This document shows, piece after piece, positions 35,726 through 44,355 of a stretch of 64,000 nucleotides of DNA; position 1 is the first letter of the stretch; each line of letters opens with the position of its first letter. The notes below the pieces were generated by a model. It was not told where the DNA came from. It saw only the letters and a list, made by a program, of their open reading frames with translations, and searched no databases. The translations under genes and the position numbers were made by a program. Source of the DNA: Actinocrinis sp035605935 (GTDB taxonomy: Bacteria > Actinomycetota > Actinomycetes > Streptomycetales > Catenulisporaceae); NCBI RefSeq assembly GCF_035605935.1, contig NZ_DATNGK010000257.1, forward strand, positions 9,171-73,170. Reading direction: 5' to 3'.

Positions 35726-36511
35726 TCAGTCGGCGGCCGCGGTGAGCTTCTTCGCGCCGGTCATGATCGCGACCGCGTCCTCCATCGAGTGTGTCTTCGG
35801 CGAGATGACACCCGCGCAGGCGCCGAGCCGCTGGATGTGGATCCGATCGGCGACCTCGAACACGTTCGGCATGTTGTGACTGATCAGGATGATCGCGAGC
35901 CCGTTGTCGCGCAGCTCGCGGATCAGCTTGAGCACCTGACCGGTCTCCCGCACGCCGAGCGCGGCGGTCGGCTCGTCGAGGATGACCACCTTGCTGCCGA
36001 ACGCACCGGCGCGGGCGACCGCGACCGCCTGGCGCTGGCCGCCGGACAGCGTCTCCACCGCCTGGCCGATGTTCTGCAGGGTGCTGATACCGAGGTGCTT
36101 GATGTGCTCGGCGGACTGCCGCTTCATCTCGCCGGTGTCCAGCATCCGCAGCACCGAACCGAGCGGGCCCTTGCGGCGCACCTCGCGCGCCAGAAAGAGA
36201 TTGCTCGCGATGTCGAGCGCCGGCGCGACCGCAAGGGTCTGATACACCGTCTCGATCCCGGCCTCGCGGGCATCCTGCGGTCGCCGGAAGTTGACCTCGG
36301 CGCCGTTCACGCGGATGGTGCCGCGGTCCGGCGTCAGCGCTCCAGAGAGGCACTTGATCAGCGTGGACTTGCCGGCGCCGTTGTCGCCGATGACCGCCAG
36401 CACTTCGCCGGGGTACAGCGTCAGGTCCACGTCGTCGAGCCCGACGACGCGGCCGAACAGCTTCACCAGGCCCTTGGCTTCGAGGACCGGAAGGTTGCCT
36501 GCCGCGTTCAT
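35726..36511 (-). CDS. frcA: Sugar ABC transporter ATP-binding protein (FrcA-type)
   Basis: A 261-residue single-domain ABC ATPase of the CUT2 sugar class, the size of FrcA rather than the double-domain RbsA. Walker A GDNGAGKST is at about residues 42-50, the signature is LSGGQRQAVAVARA, Walker B VVILDEPTAALG, and the switch histidine is in LISHNM. The ATG at 36511 overlaps the permease stop as ATGA, with GGAG 9 bases upstream, so the genes are coupled. The fructose assignment comes from the fructokinase, LacI and levanase around it. Confidence 0.88.
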   Translation of the reverse strand: MNAAGNLPVLEAKGLVKLFGRVVGLDDVDLTLYPGEVLAVIGDNGAGKSTLIKCLSGALTPDRGTIRVNGAEVNFRRPQDAREAGIETVYQTLAVAPALDIASNLFLAREVRRKGPLGSVLRMLDTGEMKRQSAEHIKHLGISTLQNIGQAVETLSGGQRQAVAVARAGAFGSKVVILDEPTAALGVRETGQVLKLIRELRDNGLAIILISHNMPNVFEVADRIHIQRLGACAGVISPKTHSMEDAVAIMTGAKKLTAAAD

Positions 36512-37542
36512 GCCTTCACGCTCCTGATCCACTGGTCGACCGAAACCGCGGCGATGACCAGCAGGCCGACCGCGAGCACCTGGTAGTTGGGGTCGAGCCC
36601 GGCCAGCGCCAGTCCGTTGTCGAAAACCTGCACGATCAGCGCGCCGATCAGCGAGCCGACCACGACGCCGCGGCCGCCGAACAGGCTGGTGCCGCCGATG
36701 ACCACGGCGGTGATCGACTCGAGGTTGGCGTTCAGGCCGCTGTTCGGGTCACCGCCGCCGACCCGGCCGACCAGGATCCAGGCCGCCACCGCGATCGCGA
36801 CGCCGGCGACCATGTAAGCGCTCAACAACACCCGGTTGACCGAAATACCGGCCAGACGTGAGGCTTCCGCGTCGTCACCGACCGCGTACAGGTGCCGGCC
36901 CCACGCGGTGTAGCGCAGTGCGAACCCGATGACGATGTACAGCCCGATCATCATCAGTACGCCGGTGGTCAAGTGCAGCGAGCCGATCGAGACTGTGTTG
37001 CCGCTCCACAGGAGGAAAGCGCCGGGCTGCAGTGCGATCGTCTGGCCCTTGGCGTAGATGAGCGTGATCGCGGTGAAGATGCTCAGGGTGCCGAGGGTGA
37101 CGATGAACGGTGGCAGCTTGATCCTGGTGACCAGCAAGCCGTTGACTGCCTGCGCGACCACCGCGATGACCACGCCGATGAGAAGCGCGAAGACACCGGG
37201 CACGTGCTGGTCGAAGGCGAGCTTCGACATGACCAGCGAGGCGAGCACCATCACCGCGCCGATCGACAGATCGATGCCCGCGGTGAGGATGACCAGGGTC
37301 TGCCCGGCCGCCAGCGCGCCGACCACGGCGACCTGCTGCGCCACCAGGGAGAGGTTCTGCAGGTGGTAGAAGCGGCTGTTGAGCAGTCCGAAGGCCACCG
37401 CGGCCAGCACCAGCACGATGGCGGGGCTGAGCGCGGGCTGCTTGTGCAACACCGAGTGGACGCGCTGGCCCACGGTCGGCGGCCGGTTGAGGAACTCCTC
37501 GGCCGTGGCCGGTGCGGCCGGGCCGTCTAGCGAAATGGTCAC
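36508..37542 (-). CDS. frcC: Sugar ABC transporter permease (FrcC-type)
   Basis: A 344-residue inner-membrane permease of the CUT2 (ribose/fructose) class with about ten helices and the conserved GIDLSIGAVM and the VGGGDPNSGLN-like loop, then VVIGGTSLFGGRGVV. The GTG at 37542 is preceded by GAAGGGG; the upstream open frame lacks likeness. It ends overlapping frcA. It is separated from the binding-protein gene by a gap carrying a long hairpin. Confidence 0.9.
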   Translation of the reverse strand: MTISLDGPAAPATAEEFLNRPPTVGQRVHSVLHKQPALSPAIVLVLAAVAFGLLNSRFYHLQNLSLVAQQVAVVGALAAGQTLVILTAGIDLSIGAVMVLASLVMSKLAFDQHVPGVFALLIGVVIAVVAQAVNGLLVTRIKLPPFIVTLGTLSIFTAITLIYAKGQTIALQPGAFLLWSGNTVSIGSLHLTTGVLMMIGLYIVIGFALRYTAWGRHLYAVGDDAEASRLAGISVNRVLLSAYMVAGVAIAVAAWILVGRVGGGDPNSGLNANLESITAVVIGGTSLFGGRGVVVGSLIGALIVQVFDNGLALAGLDPNYQVLAVGLLVIAAVSVDQWIRSVKA

Positions 37543-37671
37543 GGCAATCCCCTTCGATGGTGACCAGCGGAACGGGTGATCTGCGGAAAAAGGCGGGCGA
37601 GCGGAGGGGGTTGGACGGGTGCGCCGGCACGTAGTGCGGACGCGTCGGCACACCCGGCTCTGGCCCCGTTC

Positions 37672-37725
37672 GGCCCTGTCTTCAAAGGTTCGCCTGGGCC
37701 GCGGCGCCCCTTTGAAGACAGGGCC
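37672..37725 (-). promoter_or_regulatory. Large intercistronic hairpin between the binding-protein and permease genes
   Basis: A 17-bp perfect inverted repeat: left arm 37672-37688 (ends CTTCAAAGG) and right arm 37709-37725 (begins CCTTTGAAG), with a 20-base loop. It sits about 50 bases after the binding-protein stop and 130 bases before the permease start. There is no U-tract, so it is more likely an RNA-stabilising or partial-readthrough element than a full terminator. Confidence 0.7.
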
Positions 37726-37777
37726 TGGGCGCAGTGTTCACTAAGGGCATGTTCATCAAGGCCAAGTCAGCCCCGGG

Positions 37778-38914
37778 TCAGCTGCCCCAGCAGGCGGACG
37801 CCGCGTCCGTCGGCGACTGGATGGTCACGCCGGGGTAGCTCTTGGTCGCGACGAGCGCGGTGCCGGTGTCGAAGAAGGACTTGCCCTGCGTCACGCTCGG
37901 CTTCGAGCCGCCGCGGGCCAGCTTCGCGATCGAGTCCACGCCGAGAGCGGCCATCTTGCCGGGGTACTGCACCGCGTCGGCGGTGAATTCGCCGGTGCCC
38001 ACCAGCTTGAGGCCGGAGCAGCTGCCGTCGATCGCGTAAACCGCGACCTGGCTCTGCTTGCCCGCGGCCTTCAGCGCGTTGTACGCGCCTTCCGCGGCCG
38101 GCTCGTTGATCGCGTAGACCACGTTGATGTTCGGGTTCGCGGACAGGCAGTTTTCCATCGCGGTACGGCCACCGTCGATGGCGCCCTGCGTCGGCTGGTG
38201 GCAGGCGATGGTGTACGAGCCGCCGCCGGTGTACGTGCCGGTCTTGGCTTCCTGCGCGTTCTGCGTGGTGCTGCCCGGGTTGATGCCCATGCCTTCGAGG
38301 AAGCCGTGATCGCGGTCGATGTCGACGGAGACGACCTGGTTGTTGAAGAGGTCGAGCATGGCGATCACGGCCGGCTTGCCGCCGAGCGCGGCGGCCGCGT
38401 ACTGGCCGTCGAGCTTTCCGGCCTGGGTGTTGTCCGTGGCGTAGGTGATGTCCGCGACGCTCGGCGGGTTCGGCGCGGTGTCCAGCGCGATGACGAACAG
38501 GCCGGCCTGCTTGGCCTGGTTGAGCGCCGCGTTGACCGCGTCGCCGTTCGTGGTGATCAGGATTCCCTTGTCGCCGCGGGAGATCGCGTTGTCGATCGCG
38601 CTGATCTGGCTCTGCGTGTCGCCGTCCTTGTTGCCGGCCGCGACGGTCAGGTTCACGTTGTCCTTGGCCGCGGCCGTCTTGGCGTCGTTCTCCATGCTCA
38701 CGAAGTACGGGTTCGTCAAAGTCTTGAGGATCAGCGAGACGCCGACCTTTGAGCCGCCGCCGGAACCGGAGCCGCCGGAACCGCTGGCCGTGCCGCTGGA
38801 GGAGGAGCTACAGGCCGCGAGTGCGGCGACAGCGCACAGCGCGGTTCCAGCGGCGGCCGCGCGGGCGCGTCGGCTCAGGCGCGGCGCCGGGGTGCTCGTC
38901 GTCGAGCTGTCCAT
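37778..38914 (-). CDS. frcB: Sugar ABC transporter substrate-binding lipoprotein (FrcB-type)
   Basis: A 378-residue lipoprotein. The signal peptide ends with the lipobox ALAAC (C35), then a Ser/Gly linker and a periplasmic-binding-protein type 1 fold (VGVSLILKTLTNPYFVSMENDAK, AIDNAISRGDKGILITTNG, VIALDTAPN). This is the CUT2 binding protein that delivers a monosaccharide, probably fructose, to frcCA. The ATG at 38914 has GAGAGG 8 bases upstream. A LacI operator lies about 100 bases upstream, between it and the divergent lacI-type gene. Confidence 0.92.
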   Translation of the reverse strand: MDSSTTSTPAPRLSRRARAAAAGTALCAVAALAACSSSSSGTASGSGGSGSGGGSKVGVSLILKTLTNPYFVSMENDAKTAAAKDNVNLTVAAGNKDGDTQSQISAIDNAISRGDKGILITTNGDAVNAALNQAKQAGLFVIALDTAPNPPSVADITYATDNTQAGKLDGQYAAAALGGKPAVIAMLDLFNNQVVSVDIDRDHGFLEGMGINPGSTTQNAQEAKTGTYTGGGSYTIACHQPTQGAIDGGRTAMENCLSANPNINVVYAINEPAAEGAYNALKAAGKQSQVAVYAIDGSCSGLKLVGTGEFTADAVQYPGKMAALGVDSIAKLARGGSKPSVTQGKSFFDTGTALVATKSYPGVTIQSPTDAASACWGS

Positions 38915-39014
38915 GGTTCAAGCCTCTCTGGGACGTTCGCTGGGTGAGGGTGGATCCGGAGGTCCTGATCTAGCGTGTCCCGCTGAGGCTCGTTCCGCAC
39001 TTTCGAAGAACCTC

Positions 39015-39030
39015 GGGACAACGTTGTCTC
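39015..39030. promoter_or_regulatory. LacI-type operator between frcB and the repressor gene
   Basis: GGGACAACGTTGTCTC matches the perfect palindrome found upstream of the levanase except for one base. It lies about 100 bases before each divergent gene. A TTGACG at 39065-39060 (minus strand) with GAGTAT 17 bases on would place the frcB start point at or beside the operator. Confidence 0.75.
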
Positions 39031-39124
39031 GCCGCGATACTCTCTCTTATGCGAGAATGCGTCAAGCCACAGGCAGAGACCCGTGTGCAACGAGTCGGTA
39101 ACGCAACCCCCAGGGGAGACAACG

Positions 39125-40210
39125 ATGCCTCACGCGGAACCCGGTCCAGTGCGGCCGGCCGGACGGCCCACCATGCGGGACGTCGCGGCGCTGGCCGGGG
39201 TGGCGATCAAGACCGTCTCCCGCGTGGTCAACGGGGTCAGCACGGTTGATCCAGTGCTCGCGGCCCGGGTCCGGGAGGCAGCCGACAAGCTGGGCTACCG
39301 GCCGAACCTGACGGCGAGCAATCTGCGCCGCAGCGACGGGCGGACCGCCACCATCGGGATGCTGGTCGAGGACGCGGCGAACCCCTTCTCCGCGGCGCTG
39401 ATGCGGGCGGTCGAGGACACCGCGCGGGAGCGCGACGTGCTGGCGCTGTTCGGCAGCCTGGACGAGGACGCGACGCGGGAGCGCGAACTGGCCGGTGCGT
39501 TCATCGACCGGCGGGTGGACGGGCTGCTGATCGTGCCGGCCGGCCAGGACCACAGCTACCTGATCAAGGAACGCGCCGCCGGGACCTGCCTGGTGTTCGT
39601 CGACCGCGAGCCGAAGCTGCTCGATGCCGACGCGGTGCTCTCGGACAACCGGACCGGCGCCATAAACGCGGTTGACCACCTGCTCGCGGGCGGTCACCGG
39701 CGCATCGCGTACCTCGGTGACCGGCTCTCCATCTCCACGGCCGCGCAGCGCTTCGACGGCTTCCGGCACGCGCTGGAGCTCGCGCGGCTGAAGGCGGACG
39801 AGCAGCTCATCTGGCACGAGGCGAGTTCGGAGCGGGCCGCGATCGAGGCGACCGAGCGGATGCTGCGGCTGCCCGATCCGCCCACCGCGCTGTTCACCGG
39901 ACAGAACTTGATCACGATAGGCGCGAGCCGGGCGCTGCGCGCGCTGGGCTTGCAGGACGAGGTCGCGATGGTCGGGTTCGACGATTTCCCGCTCGCGGAC
40001 ATGCTGCGGCCGGGGATCACGGTTGTCGCGCAGGACATCGAGGCGCTCGGCAGGCTCGCCGCGGAAACGCTGTTTCGCAGGCTGGACGGTGACACCTCGC
40101 CGACGAGCACGCGCATCATCCCGACGCGTCTGATCACGCGTGGCTCGGGCGAGATCGCGGCCCCGGCGGCGCGCGGCCTGAACAGTCGAGACAGGCGGGC
40201 GGCCTCGTGA
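39125..40210 (+). CDS. LacI-family transcriptional repressor of the fructan locus
   Basis: A 361-residue LacI-type regulator. The helix-turn-helix is at about residues 17-60 (TMRDVAALAGVAIKTVSRVVNG, then the hinge LRRSDGR) and the effector domain follows (MLVEDAANPFSAALMRAVE, DGLLIVPAGQ, VGFDDFPLADML). It starts at ATG 39125 with AGGGGAG upstream. Its stop overlaps the fructokinase start as GTGA, so both are one transcript. By context it senses a fructose-type sugar and binds the GAGACAAC/GTTGTCTC palindrome found near both frcB and the levanase; its own promoter overlaps that site, suggesting autoregulation. Confidence 0.9.
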   Translation: MPHAEPGPVRPAGRPTMRDVAALAGVAIKTVSRVVNGVSTVDPVLAARVREAADKLGYRPNLTASNLRRSDGRTATIGMLVEDAANPFSAALMRAVEDTARERDVLALFGSLDEDATRERELAGAFIDRRVDGLLIVPAGQDHSYLIKERAAGTCLVFVDREPKLLDADAVLSDNRTGAINAVDHLLAGGHRRIAYLGDRLSISTAAQRFDGFRHALELARLKADEQLIWHEASSERAAIEATERMLRLPDPPTALFTGQNLITIGASRALRALGLQDEVAMVGFDDFPLADMLRPGITVVAQDIEALGRLAAETLFRRLDGDTSPTSTRIIPTRLITRGSGEIAAPAARGLNSRDRRAAS

Positions 40211-41163
40211 CGCGGCCCTTCTCAGCCGCCGAGCCGCTGCTGACGGTGATCGGGGAAGCCCTCATTGATCTAGTGCCCGGCTCCAGCCCCGGCGACTACC
40301 AGGCCAGGCCTGGCGGCAGTCCGTTCAACGTGGCGATCGGGCTGGCGCGTCTGGACCATCGCACGGTGCTGATGGCCAGGCTCGCGGACAACGCCTTCGG
40401 CAGGCTGTTGCGCGAGCACGCCGCCGCGGAGAATGTCGATCTGACCAGCGCGCCGCTCGCCACCGAGCCGACGACGCTCGCGGTCGTATCCCTGGACGCG
40501 CAGGGCCAGGCCGGGTACGACTTCTATCTCGACGGCACGGCCGACTGGCAGTGGACTGATACGGAGCTGGCGCGCATTCCGCCGGACACCACGATCCTGC
40601 ACGTCGGTTCGCTCGCGTCATGGACGCAGCCGGGCAATCGGCATATCCAGGCCGCGGTGGCGCGATCGCGCGAGCAAGGCAGCACCCTAATCAGTTATGA
40701 CCCGAATATCCGGCCTTTACTGTTAGGGAAACCCGAGCAGGCGCGACCCCTGGTCGAAGACTTCGTGTCCGTGGCGCACCTGGTGAAGGCCAGCCGTGAG
40801 GACGTGGAATGGCTATATCCGCAGACCGCTATCGCAGAGGTCGGCGACCGCTGGCTGAAGCTGGGCGCGCTGGCCGTGGTGATCACGGACGGCCCGAACG
40901 GAGCGCACCTGCTGCGTCCCGACGCGGCGCCGGTACACCGGCCGGGCCGCAAGATCCAGCTGGTAGACACGATCGGCGCGGGTGACGCGTTCACCTCCGG
41001 ACTGCTCGGCGGCCTGGTGCGGCGCGGACTGCACACGCCGCAGCTGCTCAGTCAGTGCCCTGCCGAACTGCTGGCCGAGACTGTCGACGAAGCAGTGCTG
41101 GTCTCCGCGCTCACCTGCGAGCGGGTGGGCGCCGATCCGCCGTTCGCGGCCGCGCTGGCCTGA
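40207..41163 (+). CDS. PfkB-family fructokinase
   Basis: A 318-residue ribokinase/PfkB-family sugar kinase. GGSPFNVAIGLARL near residue 38 and DTIGAGDAFTSGLL near residue 255 are the two PfkB signatures; the catalytic aspartate is in GAGDAF. It would form fructose-6-phosphate. The start is a GTG overlapping the repressor stop (GTGA). It fits with import of free fructose by frcBCA. Confidence 0.91.
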   Translation: MTRPFSAAEPLLTVIGEALIDLVPGSSPGDYQARPGGSPFNVAIGLARLDHRTVLMARLADNAFGRLLREHAAAENVDLTSAPLATEPTTLAVVSLDAQGQAGYDFYLDGTADWQWTDTELARIPPDTTILHVGSLASWTQPGNRHIQAAVARSREQGSTLISYDPNIRPLLLGKPEQARPLVEDFVSVAHLVKASREDVEWLYPQTAIAEVGDRWLKLGALAVVITDGPNGAHLLRPDAAPVHRPGRKIQLVDTIGAGDAFTSGLLGGLVRRGLHTPQLLSQCPAELLAETVDEAVLVSALTCERVGADPPFAAALA

Positions 41164-41254
41164 CAGTGCTGCCGGAAAAGCGGATCGAGCCGGCCACCGC
41201 GCTATGCGGCAACCGGCTCGATCCCTCGTCCCGCTGACGGCGGACCGGGATCCG

Positions 41255-43837
41255 CTACGGCCAGATCGACGAGAGCTGCCAGGCGGTCAGGTGCTGCACG
41301 GTGGCTGAGCCGCCAGCAGCGAACGCATCGACTCCAATCGCAGTCGAGTCCGGGAAGATCTGGTCGGTGAGAACGACCTCGCCCTGATCGCCGAAGACCT
41401 CGACCGATGAGGCGTCCACCAGGACATGCAGCTTCAGATCGCCGCCGCCAAGCGGCAAGGGAGCACTCTGCACGCCGTAGAACGTCGGATCGAAGCCCGT
41501 GTTCCCGGAGTGCGATCGATCGAGGTAAAGCTGCTGCGTCGCGGTGTCGTAGCCGATCTGCGTGTACTGACCCGATCCGACGCGCACGTCGAGACCGAAT
41601 CGGGCTGCGTTGCCCGCGTTGAGATCGGCGTTGATTTCAAGTGTCTGTCCGTTCACGGCAAGCGGCCGCGTGCCATTCGTCACCGACAGAGCGGGAGCGT
41701 TGTAGGCGCCAGGCTGACGCAGCGTATTGAGTTGGTTGACCGGCTGCTGCACGAGCCGCACCGCGCCGTCGATCGTGCGCAGCGACACCTCGCGCGGGAA
41801 CGTGTCCGCACTGCGCCACGGCGAGGTGGGGATGTTCCCGCCGTAGTCCCAGTTGTTCATCCACGCGATCTCGATCCGCTTGCCGCCGGGTGCGTCGTTA
41901 TAGCTGGCGGTGGCGTAGAAATCCTCGCCGTAGTCGATCCAGTGCGCGCGCTGGACGCTGCTGAGCGCGGGCGTGTCGGCGAAGGTGAGCTGGTCGGCGT
42001 TGACGTGACCCCAACTGCCGACGTTGTCGTCCACGACCTGGATCTGCGCCGTCTTGCCGATCAGGGAGCTGACGTTCCACGAGGTCCAGTCCAGCGCCTC
42101 GGCGTTCTGTCCGGTGGCGCTGTCCACCACCTTGCCGTCAACCACCAGATTGACGCCGGTCTCGGGGTTGTATGGCGCGGCGGCGGCCGAGGAGAAGACT
42201 AGGTGGTCGACCATCAGGTGGCCCCAGCCGGTGGAGCCGTTGTTCTGGTCGACCACCTGGATGGTGGCCTGTTGGCCCTTGTACTGTGCGACGTTCCACG
42301 AGGTCCAGTCCATGTCGCCGCTGTTCTTGCCGGTCGCGGTGGCCACCACGCTGCCGTTGATCAGTAGGTTGATTGCGGTCGGGTTCGGCTGGTCCATCGG
42401 GTGGTCGCCGCCCGCGATCAGGAAGTCGATGTAGTTCGAGTTGACCGTGAAGGTGGGAGAGGTGATCGTGCCCTCAGCCCCGTCGCAGCTCACCACGCAG
42501 GTGTCCAGCGCCCGGGGATCGATCTGCCCCGGCAGGCTCTCGGCGGTCGGGCCCGCGTTCGCGAAGTCACCGGTCGCGCTCCAGCCGGCGCCCCAGCCGG
42601 AGCTGAAGTCGTCGAACACCGGCCCGGCAGGAGCGGTGCCGTAAAGCACACCGCCGGGCACATACGCGTGATCGCCGCCGCCGACCAGGAAGTTGATATA
42701 GGGCTGGCTGATGGTGAAGCTCGGGGAGGTCAGGGTGCCGGTGGTCGAGTCGCCGTTGATGAAGCTGTTCACCAGGCCGTGGCCGAGGTAGCCGGTGACC
42801 GTCTGCTGGCCGGGCAGTGTTCCCTGCGCGGGCCCGTTGCCGAACGCGGCGCCGGTAGTCGTCCAGCCGTCGCCGTAGCCGGATCCTTCGAAATCCGCGA
42901 AGACGTTTCCAGGGGGCGGGGTGTAGCCGGCCGGGTCGTCGGAGGTGAAGGTTGTTCCGTTGAACGTCCCGACGAAGTACTGCGCGCCGGAGCCTCCCGC
43001 GTATGAGCCCGGATTGATGTTGACGACCAGGACCCACTTGATGTTCTGCGGATTCCCGTCGACCGCGAGCGGATACAGGTCAGGGCATTCCCATACGCCG
43101 CCGGTGGCGCCCGCCGGGCCGAACTCGCTCAAATACGTCCACTGCTTGAGGTTCGTCGAGGAGTAGAAGTAGACCTCGTGCAAGTCCGAGCGGGCGACCA
43201 CCATCAGCCACTCGTTGCCAGGCGCGTACCAGAACACCTTCGGGTCGCGGAAGTTCTGCGAGCCGAGGTCGAGGACCGGATTGCCGGAGTACTTGGTCCA
43301 GGTCGTGCCGCCGTCGAGGCTGTAGGCCAGCGCCTGCTGCTGAACGCCGGTCGCCTTCTGGGCGCTGGTGTAGACGGCGACCAGGGGCGGGTTCTGCGCA
43401 GTGCCCAGGCCGCTGGAGTTGGTCTTGTCGTAGACGACGCTGCCGGAGAAGACGTACTCGCTGGAGTCCTGCGGGATGGCCACCGGCTTCTCGGTCCAGT
43501 GCACCAGGTCCGTGCTGACCGCGTGACCCCACTCGATGTTGCCCCAGGTCGAGCCGGAGGGGTTGTACTGGAAGAACAGGTTGTACTGGCCGTGGTAGTA
43601 GATCAGGCCATTGGGATCATTCATCCAGTTCTGCGCGGGAGTGAAGTGATACTGCGGCCGGTAGAGCTCCTGATAGGCGGCGCTGCCGGCGGTGCCGGCC
43701 GCGGCAGTGTCAGCTCCGGCGGCCGAGGCGGTCGCCGGCAGCAGCAGCGCGCACAACGCGAGCGCCGCGGCGGCAAGGCGGCGGCGCCTTCGGCGGATCG
43801 GCCTTGACGCCTCAATCGGATAAGGATGCGAACGCAC
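41255..43837 (-). CDS. Secreted GH32 levanase/fructanase with a nested domain insertion
   Basis: An 860-residue exported GH32 enzyme. The signal peptide (residues 1-40) has a run of arginines then LAAAALALCALLLPATASA. The five-bladed propeller carries the catalytic set: nucleophile D74 in WMNDPNG, D198 of FRDPK and acid/base E250 of WECPD. After GTFNGTTFTSDDP the propeller is broken by an insert at about residues 311-621, then resumes at HWIDYGEDFYATASYND and continues into the C-terminal beta-sandwich (SVEVFGDQGEVVLTD). GTG 43837 has GAGGAGG 6 bases upstream. It should release fructose from levan or inulin outside the cell. Two perfect copies of the LacI operator lie just upstream. Confidence 0.92.
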   Translation of the reverse strand: MRSHPYPIEASRPIRRRRRRLAAAALALCALLLPATASAAGADTAAAGTAGSAAYQELYRPQYHFTPAQNWMNDPNGLIYYHGQYNLFFQYNPSGSTWGNIEWGHAVSTDLVHWTEKPVAIPQDSSEYVFSGSVVYDKTNSSGLGTAQNPPLVAVYTSAQKATGVQQQALAYSLDGGTTWTKYSGNPVLDLGSQNFRDPKVFWYAPGNEWLMVVARSDLHEVYFYSSTNLKQWTYLSEFGPAGATGGVWECPDLYPLAVDGNPQNIKWVLVVNINPGSYAGGSGAQYFVGTFNGTTFTSDDPAGYTPPPGNVFADFEGSGYGDGWTTTGAAFGNGPAQGTLPGQQTVTGYLGHGLVNSFINGDSTTGTLTSPSFTISQPYINFLVGGGDHAYVPGGVLYGTAPAGPVFDDFSSGWGAGWSATGDFANAGPTAESLPGQIDPRALDTCVVSCDGAEGTITSPTFTVNSNYIDFLIAGGDHPMDQPNPTAINLLINGSVVATATGKNSGDMDWTSWNVAQYKGQQATIQVVDQNNGSTGWGHLMVDHLVFSSAAAAPYNPETGVNLVVDGKVVDSATGQNAEALDWTSWNVSSLIGKTAQIQVVDDNVGSWGHVNADQLTFADTPALSSVQRAHWIDYGEDFYATASYNDAPGGKRIEIAWMNNWDYGGNIPTSPWRSADTFPREVSLRTIDGAVRLVQQPVNQLNTLRQPGAYNAPALSVTNGTRPLAVNGQTLEINADLNAGNAARFGLDVRVGSGQYTQIGYDTATQQLYLDRSHSGNTGFDPTFYGVQSAPLPLGGGDLKLHVLVDASSVEVFGDQGEVVLTDQIFPDSTAIGVDAFAAGGSATVQHLTAWQLSSIWP
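41975..42907 (-). other. Insert in the levanase: one module nested within another copy of itself
   Basis: Residues 311-621 of the levanase. First half-module A1 (311-395: VFADFEG ... TLTSPSFTI ... INFLVGGGDH) is followed not by its second half but by a complete copy A2 (407-486: VFDDFSSG ... TITSPTFTV ... IDFLIAGGDH) plus B2 (487-550: LLINGSVVATATGKN, DWTSWNV, VDHLVFS). Then comes B1 (560-621: NLVVDGKVVDSATGQN, DWTSWNV, ADQLTFAD). The order A1-[A2-B2]-B1 is read directly from the sequence. The module resembles beta-sandwich sugar-binding inserts of levanases. Confidence 0.85.
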
Positions 43838-43891
43838 GCGGTTCCTCCTCGGTCAGCCCTGGCGGACCTGCGGCAGCCGCTGAGTTCCCGG

Positions 43892-43909
43892 TGAGACAAC
43901 GTTGTCTCA
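43892..43909. promoter_or_regulatory. LacI operator 1 upstream of the levanase
   Basis: TGAGACAACGTTGTCTCA is a perfect 18-bp palindrome, 55 bases before the levanase start. It matches the operator between frcB and the repressor gene. Confidence 0.85.
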
Positions 43910-43924
43910 GCTAGCCGCAAGACC

Positions 43925-43940
43925 GAGACAACGTTGTCTC
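43925..43940. promoter_or_regulatory. LacI operator 2 upstream of the levanase
   Basis: GAGACAACGTTGTCTC, a perfect palindrome. Its centre is 32 bp from that of operator 1, close to three helical turns, so two repressor dimers could sit on the same face of the DNA. Confidence 0.85.
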
Positions 43941-43976
43941 AGGGATGGCGGTCACACTACTCGTCCGGCCTCGGTC

Positions 43977-44026
43977 CAACAAGAGCTTGGTTCGATCCAG
44001 CGGGCGTTCAACAAGGGTTCGGTTCG
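43977..44026. repeat. Direct repeat with 32-bp period
   Basis: CAACAAG-N5-GGTTCG occurs at 43977-43994 and again at 44009-44026, differing at three positions. The 32-bp period equals the spacing of the two operators next to it. The role is unknown. Confidence 0.5.
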
Positions 44027-44163
44027 TCAAGCGGATGAGCGTGGCCGGCGCCGCATCCGCGCTCGGCCCAGCGGGCAAGACTGAAAGTCTCATCCGCGGC
44101 TCGACTGGTTACCGGTTCCGACCTCGGCGGCAGCGGCCGCCGCCGCGTCGCGGGACCGCTCGG

Positions 44164-44193
44164 TTGACACGCGCAGGCGGCGGCTCTTACGGT
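44164..44193 (+). promoter_or_regulatory. Sigma-70-type promoter of the kelch gene
   Basis: TTGACA (44164-44169, perfect -35) and TACGGT (44188-44193) with an 18-base spacer. It would give a leader of about 155 bases before the TTG start at 44356. Confidence 0.45.
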
Positions 44194-44355
44194 CCCGGGC
44201 ACGTTGACGAGACCAAAAATCTCAACACGCTGATGGTTTGGGCGCGCGGCATCGGCCGGCGCGCGGGCACCCCGGAACACCAGCGCGCCGCAGCTCCATT
44301 CCGGCGTCTCCAGTTTCGACGGACCTGTCTGTCCATCAGTGAGGAGCGAACCACC

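Larger units (their letters stand above)
43838..44355. other. Regulatory region between the levanase and kelch genes
   Basis: About 520 bases with no credible gene. It holds two LacI operators, a direct repeat of 32-bp period and a strong TTGACA promoter for the kelch gene. It diverges to serve both genes. Confidence 0.6.

Noticed and set aside
34689..36353. A 554-residue epimerase starting inside the ABC ATPase gene
   Set aside because: The upstream part is an alternate frame of frcA; the mutarotase family sequence starts at 35717.
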